Shown in pieces: positions 1 through 11,866 of a stretch of 28,776 nt of DNA. Below the pieces are notes generated by a model. That model saw nothing but the letters and a program-made list of their open reading frames with translations, had not been told where the DNA came from and searched no databases. The position numbers and the translations under genes are program-made. Origin of the DNA: Rhizophagus sp. LPA8_4_AMF (lineage: Eukaryota; Glomeromycota; Glomeromycetes; Glomerales; Glomeraceae). Positions within the stretch are counted from its first letter, which is position 1. Each line of letters starts with the position of its first letter. The stretch covers positions 1-28,776 of the forward strand of contig JADRCO010000655.1 in the NCBI GenBank assembly GCA_021464525.1. The letters are read 5' to 3'.

Positions 1-1496
1 TAATATTGATCAATTTAAAACAATATCGGTCAGTAAAAGTCTAAATGATCTTACTGGCTGAACGATAACTGCACTTAAAATATTTTAATTGTAATACTTT
101 ATTTATTATTATTTTTTTTCGTGACAATGGTGGTAAAGTTGTAATAGCTGCCCGACTGCCCGTCTGTTGCCATTAAAAATTTAATACTATACAAAGTTTT
201 TGATTCCACACCTTGAACCAAGAGGAGTTAGTTTATTTTATTATTATTTATTATTTTTTTGTTTTTTTGATGAGCGTAATGGTAATTGATTACACGTGAT
301 ACAGAGAACTCGTACTATCTACGTGACTGAAAATTTTTCCTCCAAACCAAATTGACAAAATCTATCTAAAGCTATTTAAAATAATAAATAGTATAATAAT
401 TATTTCAATTTTAATATTTCATCGCCGTAACCTTAGTTGTTCATCATCGCTCGTGAAATTTCGTCGGCAGTTTAAGACATTATTATGTAAATTTAAAGGA
501 TTTTTCATACAATGTTTGAATAAATTAATTAGTTTTTGGTTATTAAATCCCGTAAAAAAACATAGTAAGTAGTTTTGGACGAGTATACTGTATATCAGAT
601 ATAGATCAACAATTGCGTCATTTGTATTTGTCTTAAATAAAATAACAAGCTTCTATAAGTAAAATTGAGAAAAATACTTTTTATTTCGAAAATTTAAATA
701 TAATTCAAATTCTAATATCTGATATGAATCTAAAAACAAAAACTTAAATTGTTCATACTCAAGTAAAATTAACTATTATTATGAATCTTATATGATATCC
801 TTTTTTAATTATCAAGAAATTTATATCGCAACAAAAATTATCACCAAAAATACTCAATATGATTTGAATATTTCTTTATTCATATCAAGATAATTGCGTG
901 TACAGTAAATTTACTTAACGTATACTTTTAAATAATAACCATTGAAAACTTGATTATAAGAGTAAAGAATTAGATACTTATTATTTCATTTATTTATTTT
1001 AGTTGTGATATAATACTTTGTTCACTTCAAACTTTGAAAATAAATCTTTTTAAATGACTGGTTATGACCGACCGATGACCGACTGTTGCCATCGACATTA
1101 ATATAAATCATATGAATTAATAAATAACTAAATATTATTCTTGTGTTTGAAGTGATAATGTAATAACGTATTACAATTACTGTATAATTTCAGTTTTTAC
1201 ACCATTTACTTTAGAACATGATCCCTTATATTATGTAAAACAAATAATTATATTGTATAGCTTAAATTAATTGAAAGTCTGTTTTTATTATATTTCGATT
1301 ACTTTATCTTTTTTAGTAATAGAATTTTTTTGATGTATTTTCTATAATTTCGACCAGATTAATAAAAAATTGATAGAAAATCTATTAATTCATGAATATT
1401 TGCTGTTTTACTGAAAAATCACAGAATAAAACAATAAAAATACGGTTTTATGAAATATAGTTACCGGTTTTATTAAGTTGATAGTTTTGAAATCAT
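1..1496. other. AT-rich intergenic stretch, no gene seen
   Basis: No open frame of convincing length or coding character is visible on either strand. The stretch is rich in A and T runs and holds isolated ACGTG-type motifs (ACACGTGA near 292). Two loosely similar GC-richer patches, around 148-175 and 1067-1092, share the wording ACTG or ACTGCCCGTC followed by TGTTGCCAT. They could be worn copies of one dispersed repeat, but the similarity is too short to name a family. Confidence 0.5.
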
Positions 1497-1545
1497 GCTA
1501 CGTCATCTATCATTTTCTCTAAGAGAAAATGATGGATGACGTAGC
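1497..1545. repeat. Near-perfect 24-bp-arm palindrome
   Basis: The arms 1497-1520 and 1522-1545 are reverse complements around a single central base, with one mismatch that would be a G-T wobble in single-stranded form. The outer part of each arm contains GCTACGTCATC or its complement. It lies 6 bp before a TTAACCGG-rich element. It has no downstream gene that would make it a terminator. It may be a small foldback element or the footprint of one. Confidence 0.8.
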
Positions 1546-1551
1546 TAGAGC

Positions 1552-1900
1552 TTGGAACTGGTTAATGTTAACCGGTTAATTAACCGGTTAAGACATTGGT
1601 TAACCGGTTAAAACTATTTTGACCATAAATTCATAATTCTGGTCAGATTTACTTAATGCGGCCCAGAGACTTGGTAATTTCAGTCACGTGTTCCCAAATT
1701 CGAAGTTTCAATACTAAATTTTTTTTTATTTATTAATACCGGTATTGATGAAATATGAAAACTGATTGTGTAAATGAAATCAAAAACTTGTACAATTTTC
1801 AAAAAATTTTAAATAATTTTCATATTAACCGGTTAATTACCCGGTTAAGCCCCTTGGTTAACCAGTTTTAACCGGTTAAGGTTTTTTTGGACGGTTCCAA
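1552..1900. mobile_element. TTAACCGG-rich MITE-like element, copy 1
   Basis: The element begins TTGGAAC and ends GGTTCCAA, giving a short terminal inverted repeat. Both ends carry clusters of the palindromic motif TTAACCGGTTAA, and the core is AT-rich and non-coding. A second copy at 10625-10940 shares the ends and the core blocks GGTCAGATTTA, ATGCGGCCCAGAGAC and CACRTGTTCC in the same order. No transposase frame is present, so it is non-autonomous. No clear target-site duplication is visible. The superfamily is not assigned. It lies about 240 bp upstream of the start of kinase gene A. Confidence 0.75.
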
Positions 1901-2087
1901 TTTCTATTTTTCTATTAATATTATAATTATGACTATGAATAATTTTTTCTCAGACTTACCAAATTTAATTAGTAGTCTAAAATTTGGCGTAAAAAAAATA
2001 TGCTCGTGTCTGACACGCTTCATTTTGTAACCACAAATTCTTGTAAAATCAACTTGCAATTAATTTTGGACTAACGTATGCTGGAAC

Positions 2088-2094
2088 TATATAA
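2088..2094 (+). promoter_or_regulatory. TATA-like motif of kinase gene A
   Basis: TATATAA lies about 45 to 51 bp before the ATG at 2139, close to the spacing of similar motifs before genes B, C and D. The assignment rests on position and sequence only. Confidence 0.35.
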
Positions 2095-2138
2095 TAAGCA
2101 TTCATACCCATCTTCTTACAATAACAAATAACTTCAAA

Positions 2139-4129
2139 ATGCAAGCAAATACTGTCAATTCAAACGAGTGGATCGATTGGATTGAAGATGCCATTTCCAA
2201 AGATCTTATTAAATATTATGATTATAAATATTTTCATAACATAAAAGAAATTAGTTCCGGTAGTTTTGGAAAAGTCTACCGTGCGAATTGGAAAAATTTG
2301 CGTAAATCTTTTACGTTGAGAACTTTTTATAATTTCAATAAAATAATAGCTGAAGAAATTGTTAATGAGGTATATTATAATTTAAATTGGTTTGGTTATT
2401 AATATATATCATTTATTTAAAAAATTCTAAATGGTCTAGATTACACTACAACGTAAGGTTAATTTTCACAAGAATATTATTCATTTATGCGGTATTACAA
2501 AAGGTAATATTTAATAATATTTTAAAACATAATTAACTTTGAGAGAACCATAGTAAATTTTTTTTTTATATATTAGTGAGTTATAAAAATAATCTATCGA
2601 AAAATTATTCATTGGTAATGGAATATGCAAACGATGGAACTCTCAGAGAATATTTAAAAAAAAATTATTATAACCTTACTTGGGATAATAAATTTAATCT
2701 GGCTTTTCAATTATCTTATGTTGTATCATGCTTACATGATGAAGAAATTGTACATCATGATTTGGTAATAAACGTATACTATAAATATATAAAAGATTTT
2801 TATGATTAATTCAATATTTTAATTCTATTATTTATCGAATTTAATAAATAATAGCACTCAAATAATATATTGATTCATCAAGATACCCTCAAATTGGCTG
2901 ATCTTGGCTTGACAAAAAGAATTGAAAAAGTATCCGGTCTTCAATCAAAGTCATTTGAAACGCTTCCTTACATTGATCCCAAGTGTTTTGATAGAGAAAG
3001 TAATCAAATACAAGTGTATTCATTAGATGAAAAAAGTGATGTTTACAGTATTGGAGTATTATTGTGGGAAATATCTGCTGGTCGTTCTCCCTTTTGTGAT
3101 GATCAATTTGATCTTGATTTGATTAATGAAATTTTAGAAGGTTGCAGAGAGACACCAGTTTTAAATGCGCCCAAAGATTACGTAAAAATTTATTCTGGTA
3201 AAGATACATTTAAACTTAATTTTTTTATAATTAATAATAATTGATTAAGAATAATAAATTTCTTTAAAAATTTATTTATTCATATGTTAGATTGTTGGAA
3301 AGGTGATCCAGATAAACGTCCAACTATAAAAGAGGTGATTTCTAATTTAAAAGAATTTAATAATAAGATGTTGAATATATCAATTTCACCACCTAATTTT
3401 AACCAAATTGTAGCTAAAATAGTTGATCATTTTAGTATTATATTAGAAGAAACAAAAGAAAATGAAAAACAAAAAATTCTTAATTATCTTGATGAACGTA
3501 ATATAACTTCACAAGAAATATATGATTTCATATCATGTGATCAAAGCGATTCGAATTCTATTGTTTTACTTGGAAAATTTTTATATTTAGGAATTGGAAC
3601 AAATGTTAATGAATCAAAAGCATTTGAATTATATCAAAAAGCTGCAAATTTAGGAAATATCTCTGGAATAAATAATTTAGGACATTTTTATCAATTTGGA
3701 ATTGGAACTAAGATTATTAATAGAAAAAAGGCATTTGAATTATATCAAAAAGCTGCAAATTTAGGAAGTACAACTGGTATAAATAATTTAGCATGTTGTT
3801 ATGAAGGTGGAATTGGAATAAGAAATGATAAAATAAAAGCATTTGAGTTATATCAAAAAGCAGCAAATTTAGGAAATATGTCTGGAATGAATGATTTAGG
3901 GCGTTGTTATCAATATGGAATCGGAACTAACGTTGACGAAAAAGAGGCATTTACATTATATAAAAGAGCCGCTAAATTAGGAAATTGGATTGCTCAATAT
4001 AATCTTGCTTCTATGTATGAAGAAGGAGAAGGAATTGTGAAAAATGTGGATGAAGCAATTTGTTGGTATAAAAAAGCTGCATTACAAGGAGATCAAGTAT
4101 CTAAAGACAAATTAAAACTTTTAGGATAA
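2139..4129 (+). CDS. Kinase A: TKL-like kinase with Sel1 repeats, altered catalytic residues
   Basis: Proposed exons are 2139-2369, 2440-2503, 2577-2764, 2855-3197 and 3291-4129, with GT-AG introns of 70-93 bp and phases 0,1,0,1. The product is about 554 residues. The ATG is chosen because MQAN also starts genes B and C. An N-terminal helix with NEWIDWIEDAI leads into the glycine loop SSGSFGKVY (first glycine lost). The ATP-anchoring lysine position is Arg61 (LRTFYN). The catalytic loop is HHDLHSNN with Asp160 present, and the metal motif is DLG with Asp177 present. PYIDPK stands where APE is usual, then DVYSIGVLLWEI and a final RPT. After a charged helical spacer come five Sel1 repeats from about residue 363 to the end, which normally form an alpha-solenoid for protein binding. 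With lysine replaced by arginine, activity is doubtful. Exon joins are inferred from paralogues. AATAAA at 4215 may be the poly(A) signal. Confidence 0.88.
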
Positions 4130-6898
4130 AGTAATCAAATAATTTGTAAAATTTGTAATATTCTAAGTAAATTCTTTCTCTCCGTATCAATATGTAATTT
4201 TCTGAATTAATCCAAATAAAAATAACCTTAAAGTTACCGTAAAACAATTTTATTGAATCAAAGCGTGATGACGTGAGCTTTTAAACGATTACTGAAATTA
4301 AAGATAAAATAGTTCTTTTTTAATTAAAAGATTATTAAATTGTATGGTGTATGGATAATTAAGGTCGTTCATTTTGTTTACCACCTATAACATCTCTTTT
4401 CTCTAAATACAAACAGTATATTTTAAAACATGCTAGGAAATGGAACAATTATAAGTCCAGCAAGAGGGGTTAAAAGTTAAAACTTATTATAATAAATACT
4501 TATTATTATTTCTATTGGTTAATAAGATAAACATTTGTTGTATATAAATACAATAAAGCAGCAAAACATAAATATAATAATTAGACGGGGTCACGACTCA
4601 CGATCGAAAAATATTGATTGTAAACACTTTAATTATTTCGAGTGACATACATCATAATACAGTTATGGAATGGGAGGTTAACATAATCAATCCTTTTTAC
4701 TGGACAAAAATAATGGTCGGCATGATCCTAAATTTCATGCGGAGTTTTCTAGAGGAAGTTCATACGAGATAATTTTTTTCAAACTTTTCAGTAGTTATTG
4801 AAGTATTGAAGTACAAACTTGTTTATTGATGAAAAATATTCACATTATTCACGCGATACTTATTTTTAACCATTACATCGCCCCACAGTACTGTATATCA
4901 AGAATCACACATCGTTAAAATTACCACTTTTTACTTGCTTTTTTTATTGAAGAAGTACGTTTAAGCACTGCTATCACCACATTTTAAATTCACATCTGTC
5001 TAACTATATCATTGACAAGCTTTATTGAGCTTATTTTAACATCACTGATGAACCAATTGAGTAAACGAAATTTAAAGGTACGCTATTATTTAGAATTCAG
5101 CTTATCACATCCTTCATTCTTTTTATTATGAACTACTCTGATCAGGAAAAAATTTTTGCCCTTTGTTTTAAATGATGTAATTACAATGTAAATATACTGC
5201 TGGATATCCGTGTTTTATTGGCTTCTTTTCTTACTATCAAGTGAAAGCTTCCACAGGAATGATTAATTTAAGTTAGATATAGTACGAATTCACACGCACA
5301 TACCGTTAAATCCGATCCCCAAAGTGAATAAAATAAATTGTTTATAACTTTTTTTAATCATGTTCTTTTTACATTTATACCGATTACGTGATTTCCTTGG
5401 CGATGCGAAAAATCACGTGACCAGCGAGCAAAATTGAGTTTGCCAATAATTTCAAAAAATGAGAATTACTATACATGTAAACAAAGGATTCTTAATTAAA
5501 AAAAGGTAATTATTTAACATATACAATTAACCGATCGGGGGTTTTTTTATCGGCTTTTTATACTGTATACAGAACCGATGGTTGATCGGTCGGCCTTGGA
5601 CCGAAACCGAACAGGTAACCAAATTGATTTTAGTAGTTATCAGTTATCACATAGACATATTTATAAGTTTGTAACTAATTAATTAATTCTTTAAATTCTT
5701 TAAAGTAAATTATTAAAAGAATAAATCGAGAAATACCGTCTAAATAAAGCGCTGCTAACTTTGAGTCAGTTTTACTTTCGGTGCTTTCCTAAACATGATC
5801 TTATGCTTACCGATATAGAATGAGCATTCTTACTATTATTTTTTTTAATGATACTTTCGCACGCGCTTACGATTCTTTCACGCATGCGTTCTTTAAAGCT
5901 TTTCTGTATATCTTGATCTCCTTGCACTGCAGATTACACCAAAAATTTACTTAATTTCATTTTTATACATAACTGTACTGAATTGTTACAATGTTTTCAA
6001 CTTTTTAATAAAATGCGAATGCATTTTTTTTTTACTAACATAAATCCTTGATAACATTATCCTAACATAATATTATGTAAAGTATTATTACAATACAACG
6101 TTGTAACGCACTAATACACAAGCTTAATTTCTTCTAATTACATATTAAAAAATGGCTGTTATATTATTATAATACGATAATACAACGTTGTAACATACGT
6201 TACGACATCGCGCAAATTTCAAAAATAAACACAACCCCAGCTCTAATATAATGTTACATTATAAATACCTCATGATCGATTTTTTTTTTAGTTATGACTT
6301 TATCAAGATTATTCAATATAAAATGTCTAAAATTTATATTCAATTAGCACATTAGATTTTCTCAAAGCCTCAGGGACTAATTTTCTTAAATTTTGCAAAA
6401 GTTACATGATCATAATTTAATTTTAATCCAATTAACGTATTTATTTGAATAATTAGTATTGATTTGCCTTTTAGTATTATTTTGCCGCTGTGGAAAATAA
6501 AAAATTTCGAGCGTTAAAAGTAATATATATTATTATTTGGGTAGCAATTTTTGATTCTAAACCATTCCGCTTATGCACCCAATCAGCGACGACAGAATTC
6601 AAATGTTGTGAATCACGTGAATCTATGAAGAAGCACTGGGGTAAAATACAAAACATACATAAAAAAATTGTAATTTTTTAGAAAAAAGACATATTTAAAA
6701 TGATCTTTTATTTTAAAAGACTGTAATTACAGTATTTAATGTTATTTTGGTTTATACGCTAATTTAATTCGAAACTAGAGAATTAACTTAAATCCTAAAA
6801 TGTATTTTTGTTTAAATTAATTTCAGTGAGTTTAAATAATCTACATAAATACTGTACGTGTATATAATTAAATTCATGGATTCAGCTAGTTAATAAAT
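4130..6898. other. Gene-free stretch between genes A and B
   Basis: These 2.8 kb lie between the 3' ends of the converging genes A and B. No gene is supported. A 63-codon frame at 6490-6681 opens without ATG, and its composition is like the surroundings. Noted landmarks: AATAAA at 4215-4220 after gene A, ATCACGTGA-type motifs near 5412 and 6611, a patch of CGGT/ACCG words at 5530-5625 that resembles patches at 11180-11310 and 28598-28622, and the duplicated palindrome at 6092 and 6179. Confidence 0.5.
6092..6194. repeat. Pair of palindromic 16-bp repeats
   Basis: The 16-bp word AATACAACGTTGTAAC occurs at 6092-6107 and again at 6179-6194, 87 bp apart. Its centre ACAACGTTGT is palindromic, so the pair is a direct and an inverted repeat at once. 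It might be the ends of a very small MITE or two protein-binding sites. The enclosed DNA is AT-rich and codes for nothing visible. Confidence 0.45.
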
Positions 6899-9555
6899 CT
6901 AAAAGTCATTCGCTTCTAAATATTTTAATCTATTTCGAGCATCTTCACCTCCTTGTTCTGCAGAGTTTTTATACCAATATATTGCTTCATCCATATTTTT
7001 TACGGTTCCAACTCCATTTTCATACATAGTAGCAAGAATATATTGGGCTGTCAAACTACCTAAATTCGCTGATTTTTGATATAGTTCAAATGCCTTTCTC
7101 AAATCAACACCGGTTTCGATTCCATTTAGATAATAATGTGCCAAATAACAAATCGCATCTGGATGTTCACTTTCAGCCGATTTTTTAAATAATTCAAATG
7201 ATTTCCTGTAATCTATATTAACGTCCTCACCTTTATCATATATACAAGCGAGATTAAATTGAGCTTCGTTATATCCAGAATTCGCAGCCTTCTCCAATAG
7301 TTTCAATGCCCTCTTCCTGTTAACTCTAGTTCCAATTCCATCATGATAGCAAGTTGCTAACATAGTCAACCCCGATATACTACCTAATCTTTCTGCCTCT
7401 TGATATAATTCAAACGCCTTTCTCTCATCAAAGCTAGTCCCAATTCCATATTGATAACAATATCCTAAACGTTCTATTCCATCGGGATATTTTTCTTCGG
7501 CTAATTCTTTATATAATTTAAAAGCAGTATTATGATCTTCATCAACACCATTTCCCTCTTCATAACATACGCCAAGATTATATTGCGCTATACTATGTCC
7601 TATTTTCTTAGCCTCTCCATACAACTGAAACGCCTTGTTTTTATTAATGCTAGTGCCAATTCCGTTATCATAACAGCATGCTAAATTAGTTTTTCCAGAA
7701 GCACTTCCTAGAGTTGCAGCCATCTGATATAACTCAAACGCCTTTTGCTTATCTTCACTAACTCCAATTCCATATTCGTAACAATGAGCTAGTTCATTCA
7801 TTCCAGATAAATTTTTTAAATTAGTAGCCTTTTGATATAATTCATATGCTTTTTGCTTATTAATATCTATTTCAATTCCTAAAAAATTAAATTTTCCAAG
7901 TAAAACAATTGAATTTGAATGATTTTGATTACTTGATATAAAGTTATATATTTTTTGTATTGTTATCTTATGTTTATTGATATAATCAAGGATACATTGT
8001 TTTTCTTCATTTTCTTTTACATTACAGAGACGATCAATTATTTCGTTAACGTGATCATCATCAACCACTACTTCACGGTCTTCGATATCCTCAGTTGTTT
8101 CACGATTCTCATAATTTACGTCAATCATTTCGTCATCCATTTCATAATTCACGTCAACCATCTCGTCATCCATGTCATAATTCACGTCAACCATTTGGTT
8201 ACCCATATCATAATTCACATCAGAAATTTCATTTATTTCAACATTATCATCATCGGAAATCTCTTTCATTTCAACATCATCATCGTTAGAACTTTCATCA
8301 TTTTTCGTAATAATGTTTATAATGCCTGTAATACCTGAAGTAACTTGATTGATAGTTGGTCGATTATCTGGTTCGATATCCCAACAATCTAAAAAAATAT
8401 GTATAAATATTTTTTTTTTAATCGATTAGTAAATTAAAACAATTTAATCATACAATACATGATTGAGTTTAAATATTTACTTGTATAAATATTTATATAA
8501 TCTTCTGGTGCATCTGCAACAGGCGTCTCTCGAAGACCCCCTAAAATTTCATTGACCAAACTGATATCATAAGGTTCTTTATCAACAAAAGGAGAACGTC
8601 CGCTGGATATTTCCCACAATATCACACCCACACTGTAAACATCACTTTTTTCATTTAACAAATATATTTGTGTTTGATTATTATTTTTTTGTCTGACAAA
8701 ACTCTTTGGATCAATATAAGGAATTGTTCCAAATGATTGAAAATTGGATGCTTCTTTAATTCTCTTTGTCAAGCCAAGATCGGTTAATTTTAGGGTATTT
8801 TGATGTATCAATATATTTTTTGGATGCTATTATTAAATAAATAAATATATATATATATAATTGTGTAAGATATAAAATATCAAATAATGATATAAAATAA
8901 TCGTAATAATTACCAAATCACGATGGATAATTTCTTCATCATGTAAACAAGATACACCACTAGCTAATTGAAATGCCAAATTTAATTTGTCATCCCAAGT
9001 GAGTCTTTTGAAATTTTCTTTCAAATGATTTTGAAGGGTACCACTATCGGCATATTCCATTACTAATATATAATTTTCCGAATCATTTTCTAATTAAAAG
9101 AAAGATTGATTCAGATTCACGATTAGCATATATTAAATCATCGGTGATATATAAATGTCGTTATATAAAGTAAATAAAATAATATACCTTTTGTGATGCC
9201 ATGAAATCTAATAATATTCTCGTTATTATCGACTTTGTTTTGAAGTCGTATCTAAATTATAAGAATAAATTAGAAAATTTGAATATATTTAATTAATAAA
9301 CGCATTATAATAATTATAATTTACCTCATGAACAATTTCTCTAATTATAATTTTATTAAGATTATAAAAAGTTTTCAATGCGAAACTTTCGTGAACATTT
9401 TTCCAATTTGCACGATAAACCTTCCCATATCTTCCGTCATTAATATCTTGAAAGTTATAAAAACGGTTATATTCAAAATATTTAATAAGTTTTTTTGAGG
9501 TAGCCTCTTCAATCCAATTAACCCATTCATTTGAATTGTTAGTATTAGCTTGCAT
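6899..9555 (-). CDS. Kinase B: most intact TKL-like kinase, acidic linker, nine Sel1 repeats
   Basis: Exons read on the minus strand are 9555-9325, 9251-9188, 9089-8914, 8826-8481 and 8388-6899, phases 0,1,0,1, giving about 768 residues. This copy keeps Lys61 (FALKTFYN), HRDLHPKN with Asp156 and DLG with Asp173, followed by PYIDPK, DVYSVGVILWEI and RPT. Only the glycine loop is unusual (NDGRYGKVY). It is the best candidate for an active kinase here, probably Ser/Thr by family. Residues about 300-385 are a highly acidic linker holding an 11-residue tandem repeat (DVNYDMDDEMV type). A helical spacer and nine Sel1 repeats (about 430-755) follow. Linker and repeat order match gene E, so B and E are closest relatives although inverted and 12 kb apart. 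The ATG is the MQAN start shared with A and C. Confidence 0.9.
8111..8221 (-). repeat. In-frame 33-bp minisatellite in gene B
   Basis: About 3.4 units of 33 bp encode DVNYDMGNQMV, DVNYDMDDEMV, DVNYEMDDEMI and a partial DVNYE. The period is a multiple of three, so unit gain or loss would keep the frame and only change linker length. It lies in the acidic linker between the kinase and Sel1 domains. Confidence 0.85.
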
Positions 9556-9614
9556 TTTGATGATGGTCAAATGATGTGAGAAAAAGTAGAAATAAAAAAC
9601 CGTGTAAAGTGCCA

Positions 9615-9624
9615 CTATATATAC
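9615..9624 (-). promoter_or_regulatory. TATA-like motif of kinase gene B
   Basis: On the minus strand GTATATATAG lies about 60 to 70 bp before the ATG at 9555, preceded by CAC to give CACGTATATATAGTG. Position and sequence fit a TATA element. No other support is available. Confidence 0.4.
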
Positions 9625-10521
9625 GTGAATCAGATGATCCCCATACAGTAGCTATTTGGGCCATTTAGGCTAGCTATTAGCATAATGACAATCCCAAATA
9701 TGGCAACTAAACAAGTGCTAAATAAAAAAGTGATGTAATCCTTAATTCAGGCTTCATACAAGATTGACCTCAACGTAGCTCGAACGGGAAACAAAATTGG
9801 GAAGAAACGTACAGTACGATTATTTTCTTATTATTAAACTGTTATCGAATATAACTTTTCGCAAGATGACTTCTTCTGCAAAAATTCCAAGGAACTGCAG
9901 CGAAGGAAATTTCCAGAAAAAGGAAAGTCCATTTCATTAATAGATGATGACACAAAAAGATGTTAGAAGATAAGTCAACGAAAGAGGCATGATGATCTAA
10001 AAAGAATTCGGAAATCATCACGGGATATCAATTAATCCCACAAAACAGAAAAGAGTACATTGCCATGACTTGGTTTATCAATTTGACACTAACCTTAATA
10101 GATCATGATGCATGATCATGCTTCAAAAAATGATGCGCCACGACAAATCCTAATTTACAATGATAAATAAATTGGAAATTTTTTAAAATAAATTTTTAAA
10201 TTATGCAATACTTTGTTTAAACATTGATTTTAGGTTTATATTATAGAAATTAGCATACAATTATAAACTTAAACAATTATTTATTGATTAATATTTACTG
10301 GTTGCGATTTGCAAGCCTTTAAATGAAGTATATTTTCATAAATAAATAAATTTAATTTAATCTAAAATAGTATCTTAGATGATTTACCATGCAATTGACG
10401 TTATGCCTTTATTGGACATCGAAATAAATATGATTCAGAAATTGTTTTCTCGAACCAAACTGGATCGCTATGGTCTTCTGGTTCGGAAACTTGAAAATGA
10501 TTCAATGGGAGATTGTTGTAG
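9625..10521. other. Gene-free stretch upstream of gene B
   Basis: No intact gene is seen. The part 9866-10090 is less AT-rich than its surroundings and has a 24-codon ATG frame followed by short open pieces in the same frame, which might be the last trace of a gene, but no family is recognisable. A patch near 10112-10156 shares words such as GCGCCAC, GACAAATC and TAATTTA, in the same order, with 20273-20356, suggesting a worn dispersed repeat. Confidence 0.4.
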
Positions 10522-10621
10522 CTGATTGGTCGATGATAAAATTAAAAATAGCGTAAAAAAATTTTACATTTAAAAATAATTTTTTTTTACGCTATTTTTA
10601 ATTTTACCATCGACCAATCAG
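10522..10621. repeat. 100-bp palindrome with 40-bp arms
   Basis: The arms 10522-10561 and 10582-10621 are reverse complements with one mismatch (again a G-T wobble) around a 20-bp AT-rich spacer. The arms start CTGATTGGTCGATGAT and contain AAAATAGCGTAAA. It ends 3 bp before the second TTAACCGG-rich element. It looks like a foldback MITE and has no coding capacity. Confidence 0.85.
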
Positions 10622-10624
10622 GGA

Positions 10625-10940
10625 TTGGAACCGGTTAAGACGGTTAACCGGTTAAAGGATTTTGAAAATCGGTTAACCGGTTAATACTATATTCCCATAT
10701 TTCTGGTCAGATTTATATAATGCGGCCCAGAGACATGTCAATTTCGGTCACATGTTCCTAAACTTGAAGTTTTAACACCGAATTTTTTTCTATTTATTTC
10801 TATTTATTGATAACAGATTTAATGAAATATGACCTTCCTACAACTAAATATGCAAGTAAAATCAAAAATCAGTACAATTTGCAGCAAAAAAGTTTTTTAA
10901 TATTAACCGGTTAATTAACCGGTTAAGGTTTTTTTGGACC
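10625..10940. mobile_element. TTAACCGG-rich MITE-like element, copy 2
   Basis: It starts TTGGAACCGGTTAAG and ends in TTAACCGGTTAAGG followed by TTTTTTTGGAC, as copy 1 does, but the last GGTTCCAA of copy 1 is degraded here. The core blocks GGTCAGATTTA, ATGCGGCCCAGAGAC and CACATGTTCC are in the same order and orientation as in copy 1 (1552-1900). There is no open frame for a transposase. Differences spread along the element suggest that the two insertions are not recent. Confidence 0.75.
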
Positions 10941-11866
10941 CCTAATTTATAATTTATTAATAAACGAATAAAATTTTATTCAAAAAAAAAAAGGTTCTAA
11001 TAAATTGGTTTTTTAGTATAATAAGGTAATAAAAAACCATCTTAATTCTAATATAGTCGTAAATCGTCTTTTAAATCACTTAATCATTATAAAAATAAAA
11101 AATTCTGTTATTGAGATCTTTTTTTTATAACAAACAATACATATAATAAATCACATGTTAATATATACTATCATTTTAAGTTGAACCATCAGTCTAATCG
11201 GACTTCATTGGTTCAGTTTTGGTTTGTACTTTACTTTCAAGTTTCAATCGATACAGTTCGGTCGAGTTTTTTTAGCGGCTTTAGCTTTAAGTCGGATCGA
11301 ACCGGGCCGTTAGCAATACTAATTGATAGATATTTAAATTGTATTGTACATGATGCAATTGATACATATTTTGGAAACGGTGATAATTACTAAATAATTG
11401 TCAATTACTAATGAAATGGAAGATGACATATTATAGTGCATGAGATTATGTCTCACGTATGTTTAATTTGCAGATCTCGTATTTTGCAGATTTGTATCGC
11501 AAACACTAATAAAAAGTATAAATTTTACCATCATAGAATCATCCCAATGTAAAGTGCACATCGTATAAACATAATATATCTAAGTTATTATTTGAATCTT
11601 ATATGTATGTGGTGCTAATATTTTTTAATTAATAAAATTATAAAAGAAGATGAATTTATCTCGATAAAAAAAAGCAATAGCTGTACTCCATACATAGTAA
11701 TCCATACCCTAAATAAGAGATGAAGTGTGGAATAGTACATGATTAAAGATCATCCTAATTGTTGGTACCCAGACCATGATGAAACGTAATATTTGTTACA
11801 CAAAATATGCATAAATAAAAATACATAGCAAATTTTTTTTTTTTAAAAAAAAAAAATAAAGAAAAA
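10941..11866. other. Gene-free stretch upstream of the F-box gene
   Basis: No gene is supported. The 70-codon frame at 11181-11393 coincides with a CGGTTC/GGTTCAG-rich patch (11180-11310) that resembles other such patches in the window and is more likely repeat than gene. Just before the F-box ATG is a run of T followed by a run of A (about 11830-11857), an AT tract often seen in fungal promoters that could exclude nucleosomes. Confidence 0.4.

Noticed and set aside
6490-6681. 63-codon frame
   Set aside because: It begins at a GTG rather than ATG, shows no domain, and its composition equals the AT-rich background.
7955-8338. Long plus-strand frames opposite gene B linker
   Set aside because: They are antisense shadows of the 33-bp coding repeat on the minus strand, rich in histidine and isoleucine through codon complementarity.
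9866-10090. Possible degraded coding region
   Set aside because: The composition is somewhat gene-like, but the frame is interrupted repeatedly and no family can be recognised, so no gene or pseudogene is called.
11181-11393. 70-codon frame
   Set aside because: It covers a CGGTTC-rich repeat-like patch similar to others in the window and has no protein features.
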